DNA from: Natronospirillum sp965602035
Lineage (GTDB): Bacteria > Pseudomonadota > Gammaproteobacteria > Pseudomonadales > Natronospirillaceae
Direction of reading: 5' to 3'
Length of the DNA: 64,000 bases
Assembly (NCBI GenBank): GCA_965602035.1
Contig: OZ271919.1
Location: 1,984,001 to 2,048,000, forward strand
Shown: one piece after another, positions 27,119 through 35,594 of the stretch
Position numbering within the stretch: position 1 is the first letter of the stretch
Layout of the letters: each line of letters opens with the position of its first letter
Position numbers and translations under genes: made by a program
The notes under the pieces: model-generated
The model's input: only the letters and a program-made list of their open reading frames with translations
What the model was told of the DNA's origin: nothing
The model's database searches: none

Positions 27119-30100
27119 CGGGACTCTTTTTACGAGCGCTGATATTTGGTTTCGCATTGACAGCATTTGCCAGTGCGCAGACCACCGTCAGCGATATTGC
27201 CGACAACAACGCCAACTGTACTTATACTCCGTCTACCAGAACTGTGGACTGTTTCTCCTCCCCCGATGACCCGGGCGATACTGGGTACCCACTGTATGAA
27301 GGCATAGCCGGGAAACCTGCCTCCCCGGTCAATCTCATCTTCGGCAACAACGAAGTCATTGTGCTCGATAACACCAATCAGAGCTACACGCTGAATGTCA
27401 CAGGCGACTGGACTTTCGGTAATAATCTTGAGGTTAATGTTGGCAACGACGCGAGCCAGTTGACCATCAATATCGGGAACAATATCAACCCCGGCAACAA
27501 TGCCAACATCAACGCCAACCTGACCGTGGGCGGCTCTCTGAATACCGGGAACAACACCGAGCTGGAGGGTGGTCTGACTATCGGGGGAAACCTCAATCTG
27601 GGCAATAATGCGGAGATCAATGGCATTGTAACGGTCGAGGGTGATGCCAATATCGGCAACAACGTCACCATCAATGGTGACCTTGGCGCGAATAATATCA
27701 ACACCGGCAACAACACCGAGATAAACGGCAACGTTGAGGGCAACAATATCAACGTTGGCAGTAATTCGGTGATCGATGGCAGCGTGAATGCGACGGGCAG
27801 CGTGAATAACAATGGGACGATTACCGGTTACGTCAACGCTCCGACGGTCAACGACAACAGCGGCAATATCGAGGGTGAAACCTGCGACCAGAATACCAAT
27901 GTCGGCCCGTGCTCCGATGTCGACGAGGCGACAGATACCAGTTCTGGCACAGGGTCGTTTGTAGTACCGGACGGGGTCACCAGTATTACCGTGGAACTGT
28001 GGGGAGCCGGCGGCAGTGGCGCTGACGGAGTGACTGCGGGGGGTAATAACAGTGCCGGAGGCGGCGGAGGCGGAGGCGGTGCATTTGTAAGGCGGCACCT
28101 GTCTGCGACTCCGGGTGAGACGTTTGAATATTTTATCGGCAGCGGCAGCGGACCAAACCGGGATTCCTGGTTTCAGCGGCCGGGCGACAGTAGCCGGATC
28201 CTGCTGGCCAGAGGCGGCTCATCCGGCAGTGGTCAATCCGGTGGTGCCGGAGGTCCGGCTTCTACCTCCATCGGGGTCTATCGGTACAGTGGCGGAGATG
28301 GTGCCAACGGCATGACGAATGGCGGCGGCGGTGGTGCGTCTGCCGGAACCAGTGCTTCAGGGTCTTCGGCATCAGGGCAGGCGGGTGCAAGCGGCAGTGG
28401 CGATGGCGGTTCCGGCGGCGACGGTGCAACCGCCACCACAACCAGCGACACCGGAAGCAACCCCGGCGGTGGCGGCGGTGGCGGCATCGAATGCAACGGG
28501 GCGACCGGGTGCACAACTTCCGGCGGAAGTGACGGTGCCAACGGCAAGATCCGGTTCCTGTATGAGGGAGACGGCACACCAAATGCCCCGGATCACATCG
28601 ATATCCGCTTCAACACCACCGGGCTGACGTGTGAGGCGACCGAAGTCACCTTCGTAGCCTGTGCCGACGGCGACTGCACATCCGATTTCACAGAGTCCAC
28701 TGTCAGCCTGACGGCGTCGCCTTCAGCGGGCTGGGTCGGCGGCACAAGCCTGTCGTTTACAGGTCGCACAACAGTGGACTTCAATCAGACAAGCAGTGGT
28801 ACAGTTACCCTGGGTGCCGGCAGCATCTCCCCTACTCCAACGGCCAGCCCGGCCGTTACCTGCAACGACAGCGCCGACTGCGACCTGGACATTGTTGACG
28901 CCGGGCTGTTGTTGACAGACAGCAGTGGAAACCGACTGAATCTGTCAGACACATCAGCGGGCACAGCGCAGACTGGATACTACCTGAGCGCCGTACGGGA
29001 CGATGGGAGCGATACGGGAGCCTGTGAAGCGGCGATTGAGGATGCCAGCCAGCCAGTGGACTTCAGCGCGGTTGTCGGAGAGCTTGATTCGCTGCCCGCC
29101 ACTCAGGGCGTTCTGGTAAACAGCACCGAAATTGCAACGGCCCTGAATTCCAGCCCTGCCAGCCCGACCACAATCTCGCTCGCGTTCAACAGCGATGGGC
29201 GTACCACAAACCCGCTGAGTGTTACCTATAACGATGTCGGTGAAATCACCCTGAGCGCTGATACCATGGTGACGCCTGTCGGCACGTCCAATTCCGATAC
29301 GCTACCACTCATTAACGGCGGGCCGTTTGTTGTCTACCCGGCCGCACTCGGTTTGCGTGATATCACCTGCACGGGATCAGGTGAAACTATAGAAAGCGGT
29401 GCCAATACCGGCACAACCCCGGCCGACCTGGATGAATTCTGCACGGCGGGGAACGAGTTCACAGGCACGCTGGTAGCCTTTGATATCAATGACAACGAAC
29501 TCGCCAACTTCGGTTCTGAAACGAACGCCTCCGATATCAGCTTGAGCTACACCCTGGTTGCACCTTCACCCGGCAATAACGGCAGCCTCATGATGACGCC
29601 GGGCTCGCCTGCTACCGATGCAAGGGCGTTGACCCTCACCTGGGACGAAGTCGGCGTTTTCGACCTGACAGCGACATTGGAGAGCTCGTATCTTGGCGGC
29701 ACACTACCTGCGACGAACGGCACCGTGCGCATTGGCCGGTTTGTCCCTGCTTATTTTTCCGTTGCGTACAGCGGAGCGGATCCGGCACTCGCGCCCGCGC
29801 AGAGTGGCACTGACTTTGATTTCACCTACCAGGGCCAGACGTTTGGCTGGGCAACTGCTCCCAGGCTGACACTGACCGCGCTCAATGCCAATGACCCGGC
29901 CACGACAACCACCAATTACAAGGGTGCATTTGCGAGCCTGGGCCAGGACCCCGGAGTCGGCCTTACCACCGCCAGCGGTGAGCCCGTGCGCATCACCAAA
30001 TCCTCTGTTGGCGGAGACGCTCTCAGTATTTCCAGCGGCGACGATTCCGCATCCTGGACAGACAACGGTAATGGTACGCACGAACTGCAAGTCACACCGG

Positions 30101-30831
30101 ACGCCGACTGGACAATCAGCAAGCCAGAGAATACTGACAGCGGCAATGAAACGGTGGAGGCATTGACGCTGACACTCGATATCGATGCATCGGTGTTCAC
30201 TGATGCCGACAATATCGTGTACGCCGATGGCCCAACAGATCCGGCCAATAGCTGGTCCGAAACCATTCAGAACGGCCAACTGGTTTATGGCCGGATTCGG
30301 CTGGAGCCTGGCCAGGCCCGGGGTGACCAGACTCTGTCGATGCGGGCCACCGCTGAAGTCTGGTGTGAGCCCGAGTCCGCAGCTACCACCTGGGTTGATT
30401 GCCAGAACGCCAGCGAATCAGGATGGCGTTTCTGGAGCCAGGACAGCGACAACCAACATCTGGGCACAAGCGCCAACCTGGATACTTATTTTGAGATTGA
30501 TCCGTCGCCGGGAAGCGATTCGCTGCTCACCGGGTACGATTTTGGCTGGCGGGAGTCAAATGAATCCGGCAACGTCGTTCTCCGAAATGGTGAAGCTCAG
30601 TTACTGTTGACTCTGAACAAGGACAGTTCAACGACCAACGAACAGTTCGCTGCCTATACCGGGCGGTTTACGGTGACCGGCACCTGTGACATTCCTGTTT
30701 ACCTCAGGGCGCCCTGGGCAAGGTCCAGCGCTGCGACCTGCGCGCCCCTGATCGGCCCACAGACCACAGCCAGTTTCGGTGAATATACGGGCCGGCCGCC
30801 GGTTTTGTTCATATTGCCGCAGGCACGGTAG
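27115..30831 (+). CDS. mshQ: MSHA surface or tip protein MshQ (DUF6701-type C-terminus)
   Basis: This 1238-residue exported protein has a signal peptide (about residues 1-20, ending ASAQ). Residues about 80-250 are repeats of a short Gly-Asn-Asn unit (GNNxxINGxL), a bactofilin-like beta-helix. Residues about 280-485 are an extreme glycine-rich domain opening with SFVVPDGVTSITVELWGAGG. The rest is a large beta-rich region that resembles the DUF6701 portion of MshQ, with repeated cysteines. It closes the pilus operon and starts in ATGA overlap with mshP. MshQ is thought to sit at the pilus tip or surface, but its binding target is unknown. REP-like repeats follow the stop. Confidence 0.85.
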   Translation: MTGLFLRALIFGFALTAFASAQTTVSDIADNNANCTYTPSTRTVDCFSSPDDPGDTGYPLYEGIAGKPASPVNLIFGNNEVIVLDNTNQSYTLNVTGDWTFGNNLEVNVGNDASQLTINIGNNINPGNNANINANLTVGGSLNTGNNTELEGGLTIGGNLNLGNNAEINGIVTVEGDANIGNNVTINGDLGANNINTGNNTEINGNVEGNNINVGSNSVIDGSVNATGSVNNNGTITGYVNAPTVNDNSGNIEGETCDQNTNVGPCSDVDEATDTSSGTGSFVVPDGVTSITVELWGAGGSGADGVTAGGNNSAGGGGGGGGAFVRRHLSATPGETFEYFIGSGSGPNRDSWFQRPGDSSRILLARGGSSGSGQSGGAGGPASTSIGVYRYSGGDGANGMTNGGGGGASAGTSASGSSASGQAGASGSGDGGSGGDGATATTTSDTGSNPGGGGGGGIECNGATGCTTSGGSDGANGKIRFLYEGDGTPNAPDHIDIRFNTTGLTCEATEVTFVACADGDCTSDFTESTVSLTASPSAGWVGGTSLSFTGRTTVDFNQTSSGTVTLGAGSISPTPTASPAVTCNDSADCDLDIVDAGLLLTDSSGNRLNLSDTSAGTAQTGYYLSAVRDDGSDTGACEAAIEDASQPVDFSAVVGELDSLPATQGVLVNSTEIATALNSSPASPTTISLAFNSDGRTTNPLSVTYNDVGEITLSADTMVTPVGTSNSDTLPLINGGPFVVYPAALGLRDITCTGSGETIESGANTGTTPADLDEFCTAGNEFTGTLVAFDINDNELANFGSETNASDISLSYTLVAPSPGNNGSLMMTPGSPATDARALTLTWDEVGVFDLTATLESSYLGGTLPATNGTVRIGRFVPAYFSVAYSGADPALAPAQSGTDFDFTYQGQTFGWATAPRLTLTALNANDPATTTTNYKGAFASLGQDPGVGLTTASGEPVRITKSSVGGDALSISSGDDSASWTDNGNGTHELQVTPDADWTISKPENTDSGNETVEALTLTLDIDASVFTDADNIVYADGPTDPANSWSETIQNGQLVYGRIRLEPGQARGDQTLSMRATAEVWCEPESAATTWVDCQNASESGWRFWSQDSDNQHLGTSANLDTYFEIDPSPGSDSLLTGYDFGWRESNESGNVVLRNGEAQLLLTLNKDSSTTNEQFAAYTGRFTVTGTCDIPVYLRAPWARSSAATCAPLIGPQTTASFGEYTGRPPVLFILPQAR

Positions 30832-30835
30832 ATTA

Positions 30836-30952
30836 TCGCGGCCAAGACGCCGTGTAACGGGCCGGCTCCTACAAAGTGGCAAGGAGACGTGTAGGAGCTG
30901 CCAACGGCTGCGATTCGCGGCCAAGGCACCGTGCAACGGGCCGGCTCCTACA
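30836..30952. repeat. REP-like repeat cluster (two direct copies and one inverted)
   Basis: Two nearly identical units end in CGGGCCGGCTCCTACA, at 30836-30873 and 30915-30952. Between them an opposite-facing unit begins TGTAGGAGCTGCC (30890-30920) and contains GGCTGCGATTCGCGG. Such paired, inverted GC-rich units are typical of REP/BIME elements. Confidence 0.75.
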
Positions 30953-30961
30953 GAACCTTGC

Positions 30962-31303
30962 TTACTCCGAGGGCCAGAGGATAAAGGGCGGCTCCTCGTC
31001 ACTGCGGTCGTCGAGCCAGGTGTAGAAGCGGTGTGTGTTGAAACCGGGCAGCCTTGCCAGCTCCTGCCGCAGGCCCGATTCGCCGGGAATGCCAAACGGA
31101 ATAAGCCAGTCTGCACCGTTTCGCCCTGCAAGATGCCAGATCAGTTGGTCACCGAATGCTCTGAGATGCACAGCGTTAAGATCGGCGAAATCCAGGTAGC
31201 CCTGCCAGACACCACCCGGGAACCACAGGGTAATGCCCCGGTGGTCGGTTTTGACCTCGTCGGGTTGGATTTCGCTCAGGTCAATGGATGATAACGTGGG
31301 CAT
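30962..31303 (-). CDS. Hypothetical protein, 113 residues
   Basis: This gene was not recognised. The protein has many aromatic residues (10 Trp/Tyr and 8 Phe), an acidic C-terminus (DDRSDEEPP) and no signal peptide or membrane segment, so it looks like a small soluble domain. It has good coding appearance but no strong ribosome binding site before the ATG at 31303. It lies between two REP-like clusters and behind the mshQ stop, convergent with it, and in the same direction as ntrC. Confidence 0.6.
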   Translation of the reverse strand: MPTLSSIDLSEIQPDEVKTDHRGITLWFPGGVWQGYLDFADLNAVHLRAFGDQLIWHLAGRNGADWLIPFGIPGESGLRQELARLPGFNTHRFYTWLDDRSDEEPPFILWPSE

Positions 31304-31393
31304 ACGGTCTGCTACTACGATTCAATAGGTTGCAGAGTATGGACCGGGGCACCCGCCGCATCAAGATCGCGGCCCTCCGGGCCGGAGGATTCG

Positions 31394-31467
31394 CAGGAGC
31401 TGCCGAAGGCTGCGATTCCGCGGTGGCCGTCTTCAGATCTGAATCGCGGCGTATCGCCGCTCCTACA
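31394..31467. repeat. REP-like repeat pair
   Basis: CAGGAGCTGCCGAAGGCTGCG starts at 31394 and matches the 30.89 kb unit. An opposing copy at 31440-31467 ends in GCCGCTCCTACA. The pair surrounds an AT-rich centre (TCTTCAGATCTGAA), itself palindromic. It lies downstream of ntrC, where it may end that transcript. Confidence 0.7.
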
Positions 31468-31514
31468 GAACACCGTCTCACTGGCGCTTTCCCGACCTGG
31501 ACTGCTACTGAGGA

Positions 31515-32942
31515 CTAATCCTCTTGATCGGCGGTTGCAGGCGCCTCCATCCCGAGTTCCTTGATCTTTCGGGTCAGTGTATTACGACCCCAGCCAAGTA
31601 ACGTAGCGGCATCGCGCCGACGTCCGGCGGTGTGCTCCAACGCCACGTCGATCATGGCTTTCTCGAAATGCGGTACAGCAACGTCTAGCAGGTCCCGTCG
31701 GCCCTGAGCCAGTTCCCGGTTAGCCCATTGCCGTAGACTGTTTACCCAGTCAACATCCACCGACGGTGATGGCTCGTCCGACAGCAATTCCGGTGGCAGG
31801 TCATTCACGAAGACTTCGCGGCCTGATGCCATCACGGTAATCCAGCGGCAGGTATTCTCCAGCTGGCGCACGTTTCCGGGCCACGGCAGTGTGCAGAGAA
31901 AATCAACCGTTTCCGGCCGCAACGCCTTGGCTTCAACACCGAGCTCGGTCGCGGCGCGGCGAATGAAATAGGTCAGTAATCGGGGAATATCCTCACGCCG
32001 GTCAGCCAACCGTGGAATGTGTATGCGAATGACATTCAGGCGGTGAAACAGGTCTTCCCGGAACCGGCCGTCACGGACCAGCGTCTCCAGGTTCTGGTGC
32101 GTCGCAGCGATAATGCGCACGTCCACCTTGATCGGCGTGTGCCCGCCGACGCGGTAGAATTCACCGTCCGCCAGCACCCGCAGCAAACGGGTTTGGGTAT
32201 CCGCCGGCATGTCACCGATTTCATCAAGAAAGAGCGTGCCGCCGTTCGCCTGTTCAAATCGGCCAGAGCGTTGACCGCTGGCACCGGTGAACGCGCCCTT
32301 TTCGTGGCCGAACAGCTCCGACTCGATCAGATCCTTGGGTATGGCCGCCATGTTCAGGGCGATAAACGGGTATTCCCGGCGCGGGCTGTGGCGGTGCAGT
32401 GCCTGCGCGACAAGCTCCTTGCCGGTACCTGACTCCCCATTGATCAGGACGGTAATATTGGAATTCGACAGGCGCCCTATAGCCCGGAAGACCTCCTGCA
32501 TAGCCGGGGCCTCACCGATAATTTCCTGCTCTTCGCTGGGTGCTTCAGGCAGCCCGTCGACGCGTTGCTCCTGGGCATGTTCAATAGCACGTTTGAGCAG
32601 TTCCACTGCCTCGGTAACATCAAACGGTTTGGGAAGGTATTCGAAGGCGCCCCCCTGAAATGACTGGACTGCGCTGTCCAGATCCGAGTGCGCCGTCATG
32701 ATGATCACCGGAACATGCGGGTTGACGGCATGCACTTCGCGCATCAGCGTCAGACCGTCCAGCCCTTCCATGCGCACATCGCTCAGTACAACGGTCGGTT
32801 CGCCGCGCGACAGCTCGCGGAGCAGGCTCTCGCCGTCGGCAAACGCCTTGCACTGCCAGCCCTCTTTCTGCACAGCTTTTTCCACTACCCATCGAATGGA
32901 ACGGTCGTCATCAACGACCCAGACAGATTCAGTTACGCTCAT
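31515..32942 (-). CDS. ntrC: Nitrogen regulation response regulator NtrC
   Basis: This 475-residue sigma-54 activator has an N-terminal receiver with phosphoacceptor Asp55 and Lys105. The AAA+ domain carries Walker A GESGTGKE (169-176) and the sigma-54-contacting GAFTGA loop (216-221). A C-terminal Fis-type helix-turn-helix (about 430-470) should bind TGCAC-N7-GTGCA sites. The start overlaps the ntrB stop by ATGA. Phosphorylated by NtrB, it activates nitrogen-scavenging genes such as glnA, whose control region in this window carries its sites. Confidence 0.97.
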   Translation of the reverse strand: MSVTESVWVVDDDRSIRWVVEKAVQKEGWQCKAFADGESLLRELSRGEPTVVLSDVRMEGLDGLTLMREVHAVNPHVPVIIMTAHSDLDSAVQSFQGGAFEYLPKPFDVTEAVELLKRAIEHAQEQRVDGLPEAPSEEQEIIGEAPAMQEVFRAIGRLSNSNITVLINGESGTGKELVAQALHRHSPRREYPFIALNMAAIPKDLIESELFGHEKGAFTGASGQRSGRFEQANGGTLFLDEIGDMPADTQTRLLRVLADGEFYRVGGHTPIKVDVRIIAATHQNLETLVRDGRFREDLFHRLNVIRIHIPRLADRREDIPRLLTYFIRRAATELGVEAKALRPETVDFLCTLPWPGNVRQLENTCRWITVMASGREVFVNDLPPELLSDEPSPSVDVDWVNSLRQWANRELAQGRRDLLDVAVPHFEKAMIDVALEHTAGRRRDAATLLGWGRNTLTRKIKELGMEAPATADQED

Positions 32943-34045
32943 GGTTGCGCCTCCGTGGTCGGGGTTGCGTCGTCGGGCCGGGAAATCGGCAGGTACAGGC
33001 GGAAACGGGTATCGCCGGGTTCACTCTCAACATCTATGACCCCGTTGTGCTGAGTGACGACCTGCTGGGCAATTGACAGGCCGAGCCCGGAGCCATTGGC
33101 CCGCCCACTCACCATCGGATAAAACAGTGTCTCCAGCAGATCAGCGGGAATGCCGGGGCCGTTATCCGCTATGCTCAGGCGCACAACCAGCCGGTAGCGC
33201 CGTTTACCGATCGTGAACTGGCGCAGCACGCGCGTGGACAGCCGTATAACCTTGTCTGGCTGTGCATCCCCCTGATTCTGCAGCGCTTCCATCGCATTGC
33301 GCACCACATTCAGAATGGCCTGAATCAACTGTTCCTTGTCGGCCTGTATATCCGGCAGACTGGGATCATAGTCGCGTTCAAATCGAATGGTGCCGCCAGT
33401 CTCCGCCTGCACCAGAGCCAGAACCCGCTCGGTGACCTCGTGAATGCTGGTGGCCGAGAGACTCAGCATGCGATTGGAGCCGAGGATCCGGTCTACCAGA
33501 TTTCGAAGCCGGTCGGTTTCCTGCACGATGATATCGGTGTATTCGTCGTATTTCGGCTCATCAAGCTCCAGGGCCAGAAGCTGAGCCGCCCCCCGGATTC
33601 CTCCCAGGGGGTTCTTGACCTCATGCGCGAGACCACGGGCCAGAACCCGAGCCGCTTCCTGTTTCGCCAGAGAGGATTCCTCCCGACTGATACGGATGAT
33701 CCGGTCAATTGCACTGAACTCCATAAGTACCCGGTGCGGTCGCCCTTCGAGCATGGGGGTCAGCATGATGTCGACCGTTATGCGCGTCCCATCGGCCGCC
33801 AGCGTCAACTGTTCGGCTCGCTGCGTGGTGGGCGCCCCCTCATCGAGAACACGCTGGAGCAGTTCCGTGAGGCCATTTTCATGCGTAAAAAGCTGCGACC
33901 AGGAGAGCCCCTGCAGTTGCGTACCACTGCGCGAAAACAGGGCCTCTGCGGCGGAATTCATGTAGTGGATATGAAGCCGATCATCGAGCAGCACCAGCGC
34001 CGTGGTCTGATGATCAACGATCCAGCGAAAAAGGTCAGTGCTCAA
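32939..34045 (-). CDS. ntrB: Nitrogen regulation sensor kinase NtrB
   Basis: This 368-residue cytoplasmic histidine kinase/phosphatase has an N-terminal PAS domain (about residues 10-115). The phospho-accepting His141 lies in GLAHEVKNPLGG. The ATPase domain has N (ILNVVRNAMEAL), G1 (IADNGPGIP) and G2 (GLGLSI) boxes. The frame runs to 34225 upstream, but that would span the sigma-54 element and stop just short of the NtrC sites. A TTG at 34045 with AGGAGG eight bases upstream gives the normal NtrB N-terminus and length. PII protein signals the nitrogen status to it in related bacteria. It overlaps ntrC by ATGA. Confidence 0.94.
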   Translation of the reverse strand: MSTDLFRWIVDHQTTALVLLDDRLHIHYMNSAAEALFSRSGTQLQGLSWSQLFTHENGLTELLQRVLDEGAPTTQRAEQLTLAADGTRITVDIMLTPMLEGRPHRVLMEFSAIDRIIRISREESSLAKQEAARVLARGLAHEVKNPLGGIRGAAQLLALELDEPKYDEYTDIIVQETDRLRNLVDRILGSNRMLSLSATSIHEVTERVLALVQAETGGTIRFERDYDPSLPDIQADKEQLIQAILNVVRNAMEALQNQGDAQPDKVIRLSTRVLRQFTIGKRRYRLVVRLSIADNGPGIPADLLETLFYPMVSGRANGSGLGLSIAQQVVTQHNGVIDVESEPGDTRFRLYLPISRPDDATPTTEAQP

Positions 34046-34070
34046 TTCCGATTCCTCCTGCTGCCAATTC

Positions 34071-34085
34071 GCAAGAATCAAGCCA
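34071..34085 (-). promoter_or_regulatory. Candidate sigma-54 promoter of ntrBC
   Basis: On the minus strand the sequence is TGGCTT-N5-TTGC, with GG and GC ten bases apart, four bases short of a perfect consensus at most. The predicted start near 34060 would give a very short leader before the TTG at 34045. The two NtrC sites lie about 145-200 bases upstream, a normal enhancer distance. Confidence 0.5.
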
Positions 34086-34227
34086 GTCCGCACCCGGGTT
34101 GGAAATACAGTCTGAATGGCAGCCGGGACCATTAAACAAATACCGCTGAACCGCAGGGAACAGGACCCTGCGGCTCCTGACGCAAACGAAGAATCGGGCG
34201 AACAAAGGGCGAAACAGGAATTCAACT

Positions 34228-34244
34228 TGCACTAATATAGTGCA
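34228..34244. promoter_or_regulatory. NtrC binding site, proximal, upstream of ntrB
   Basis: TGCAC-N7-GTGCA is a perfect NtrC-type palindrome between the GNAT gene and ntrB. It points to autoregulation of ntrBC. Confidence 0.75.
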
Positions 34245-34267
34245 TTCTAGACAGAGATCTCACTAAT

Positions 34268-34284
34268 TGCACTTTATTAGTGCA
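34268..34284. promoter_or_regulatory. NtrC binding site, distal, upstream of ntrB
   Basis: A second perfect TGCAC-N7-GTGCA copy lies 40 bases from the first, close to four helical turns, so both can bind on the same face. Confidence 0.75.
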
Positions 34285-34300
34285 TGGCTGCATGGGGATG

Positions 34301-34750
34301 CTATTTCCGGGCAGCTTCAGGCTCCTTGCGCCAGCGGACCCAGGTAATGCCACCATCCTTATGATCCAATACGGTCTTTGCGAACCCGAGCCGATCAAAT
34401 AACAGATCCGTAGAAGCCTGTTGCCGGGTTTCAATAAATACCGGGCCATCGAGCTGTTGCAGCACCTGGTCAAGGATTTGGCGCCCCACGCCGCGCCCAC
34501 GGGTCACACTGCGCACGCACAGGCCGATCAGTTGATGTCCAACATCGGTTTCACGCACTCCGACGGCGCCAATGATGCGGCCGTTGAACCAACCGCCCCA
34601 GACGGAATCACAGTTTCGGATGTACTTGTCGGTAAAGTCCTTACCGTCCAGGTCGCGCCGCATCCAGTGCGGCCCGTCCGAATAGATTTTCACGAGATCA
34701 TCAAACTGATCACGGTCGTTCAGGTCCACTTGCCGAACCGTCACTGGCAT
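34301..34750 (-). CDS. GNAT-family acetyltransferase (possibly PanZ/PanM-like)
   Basis: This 149-residue single-domain GNAT protein has the acetyl-CoA binding motif RSVTRGRGVGRQIL (about residues 80-93). LFDRLGFAKTV near the C-terminus is the usual GNAT ending. The N-terminus (VRQVDLNDRDQFDDLVKIYSDGPHW) recalls PanZ/PanM proteins, which activate aspartate decarboxylase in pantothenate synthesis, but the match is not decisive. It precedes ntrB in the same direction and is divergent from hisB. Confidence 0.7.
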   Translation of the reverse strand: MPVTVRQVDLNDRDQFDDLVKIYSDGPHWMRRDLDGKDFTDKYIRNCDSVWGGWFNGRIIGAVGVRETDVGHQLIGLCVRSVTRGRGVGRQILDQVLQQLDGPVFIETRQQASTDLLFDRLGFAKTVLDHKDGGITWVRWRKEPEAARK

Positions 34751-34834
34751 AATCCACCCTCCTGTTACTGATCGCTCGCGGGAGCCGCTCTTGCCTCGCG
34801 CTGCGGCCCTGCGGGGAATTATTCAGAGGCTCCT

Positions 34835-34863
34835 TTATACCCTAACCCGCCGTCAGGTATAAT
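34835..34863 (+). promoter_or_regulatory. Candidate his promoter inside an inverted repeat
   Basis: A perfect -10 (TATAAT, 34858-34863) lies 138 bases before hisB. The -35 position, TTATAC at 34835, is poor. TTATACC (34835-34841) and GGTATAA (34856-34862) are a perfect inverted repeat overlapping both promoter elements, and a TATAAA faces the GNAT gene on the other strand. Confidence 0.5.
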
Positions 34864-35000
34864 CTCCTGCGGCTTGGTGGGAGCCGACCATGATGCAACA
34901 CACGCGCTGACAAATTCCAGGGTTCAGTTTCCGGGGTTTCTCAGTTCCACTATAGGCAATAGCAGCTTCGGCTGCCAGCGATCGAGGAGTGAATCAGGCC

Positions 35001-35591
35001 ATGGCGCGCACAGCCAGTGTAGAACGCAACACCAGTGAGACCCGCGTACGGGTATCCTTGAACCTGGATGGCAGCGGTAAGGCTGACCTCAACTCCGGCA
35101 TGCCGTTCATGGACCACATGCTGGATCAGGTGGCACGCCACGGCCTGATCGATATCACCGTTGTCTGTGAAGGCGATACCCACATTGATGACCACCACAG
35201 TGCCGAGGACGTCGGTATCACGTTCGGTCAGGCGCTGGCCAGGGCGATTGGCGACAAGAAGGGAATACAGCGCTACGGGCACGCCTATGTGCCCCTTGAT
35301 GAAGCACTGTCGCGCGTCGTTCTCGACTTCTCGGGACGCCCGGGCCTGCACTACGACATTCCCTTCACTCGCGCTGCGGTCGGTGGGTTCGATGTGGACC
35401 TGTTCTTCGAGTTTTTCCAGGGCCTGGTCAACCATGCGTGGATTACGCTGCACATAGACAACCTGAAGGGCGTCAACAGCCATCACCAGATCGAAACGGT
35501 GTTCAAGGCATTCGGTCGCGCGCTGCGCATGGCGGCTACTCAGGACCCACGGTTGGGCGACGTGACACCGTCCACCAAAGGGTCACTCTGA
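35001..35591 (+). CDS. hisB: Imidazoleglycerol-phosphate dehydratase
   Basis: This 196-residue monofunctional enzyme converts imidazole glycerol phosphate to imidazole acetol phosphate in histidine synthesis. The metal-binding motifs [10 protein letters not shown] and NSHHQIE are intact, and it lacks the phosphatase half found in enteric HisB. The ATG at 35001 was chosen because GAGGAG lies 11 bases upstream and the usual N-terminus [12 protein letters not shown] follows. It heads hisB-hisH-hisA-hisF. Confidence 0.97.
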   Translation: MARTASVERNTSETRVRVSLNLDGSGKADLNSGMPFMDHMLDQVARHGLIDITVVCEGDTHIDDHHSAEDVGITFGQALARAIGDKKGIQRYGHAYVPLDEALSRVVLDFSGRPGLHYDIPFTRAAVGGFDVDLFFEFFQGLVNHAWITLHIDNLKGVNSHHQIETVFKAFGRALRMAATQDPRLGDVTPSTKGSL

Positions 35592-35594
35592 GTG

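Noticed and set aside
27360..27860. Short regular repeats that might be a CRISPR array
   Set aside because: The period is a few codons, the repeats vary, they stay in the mshQ frame, and no cas genes or equal spacers exist.
27130..28098. 322-codon minus-strand frame opposite the mshQ repeats
   Set aside because: The low-complexity Gly-Asn-Asn repeats are open on the other strand by composition; translation gives Val/Ile/Asp runs with no family likeness.
32939..34225. Long NtrB reading frame starting at 34225
   Set aside because: It would code across the sigma-54 element and add 60 residues that have no counterpart in NtrB; the TTG at 34045 has a strong AGGAGG and the normal N-terminus.
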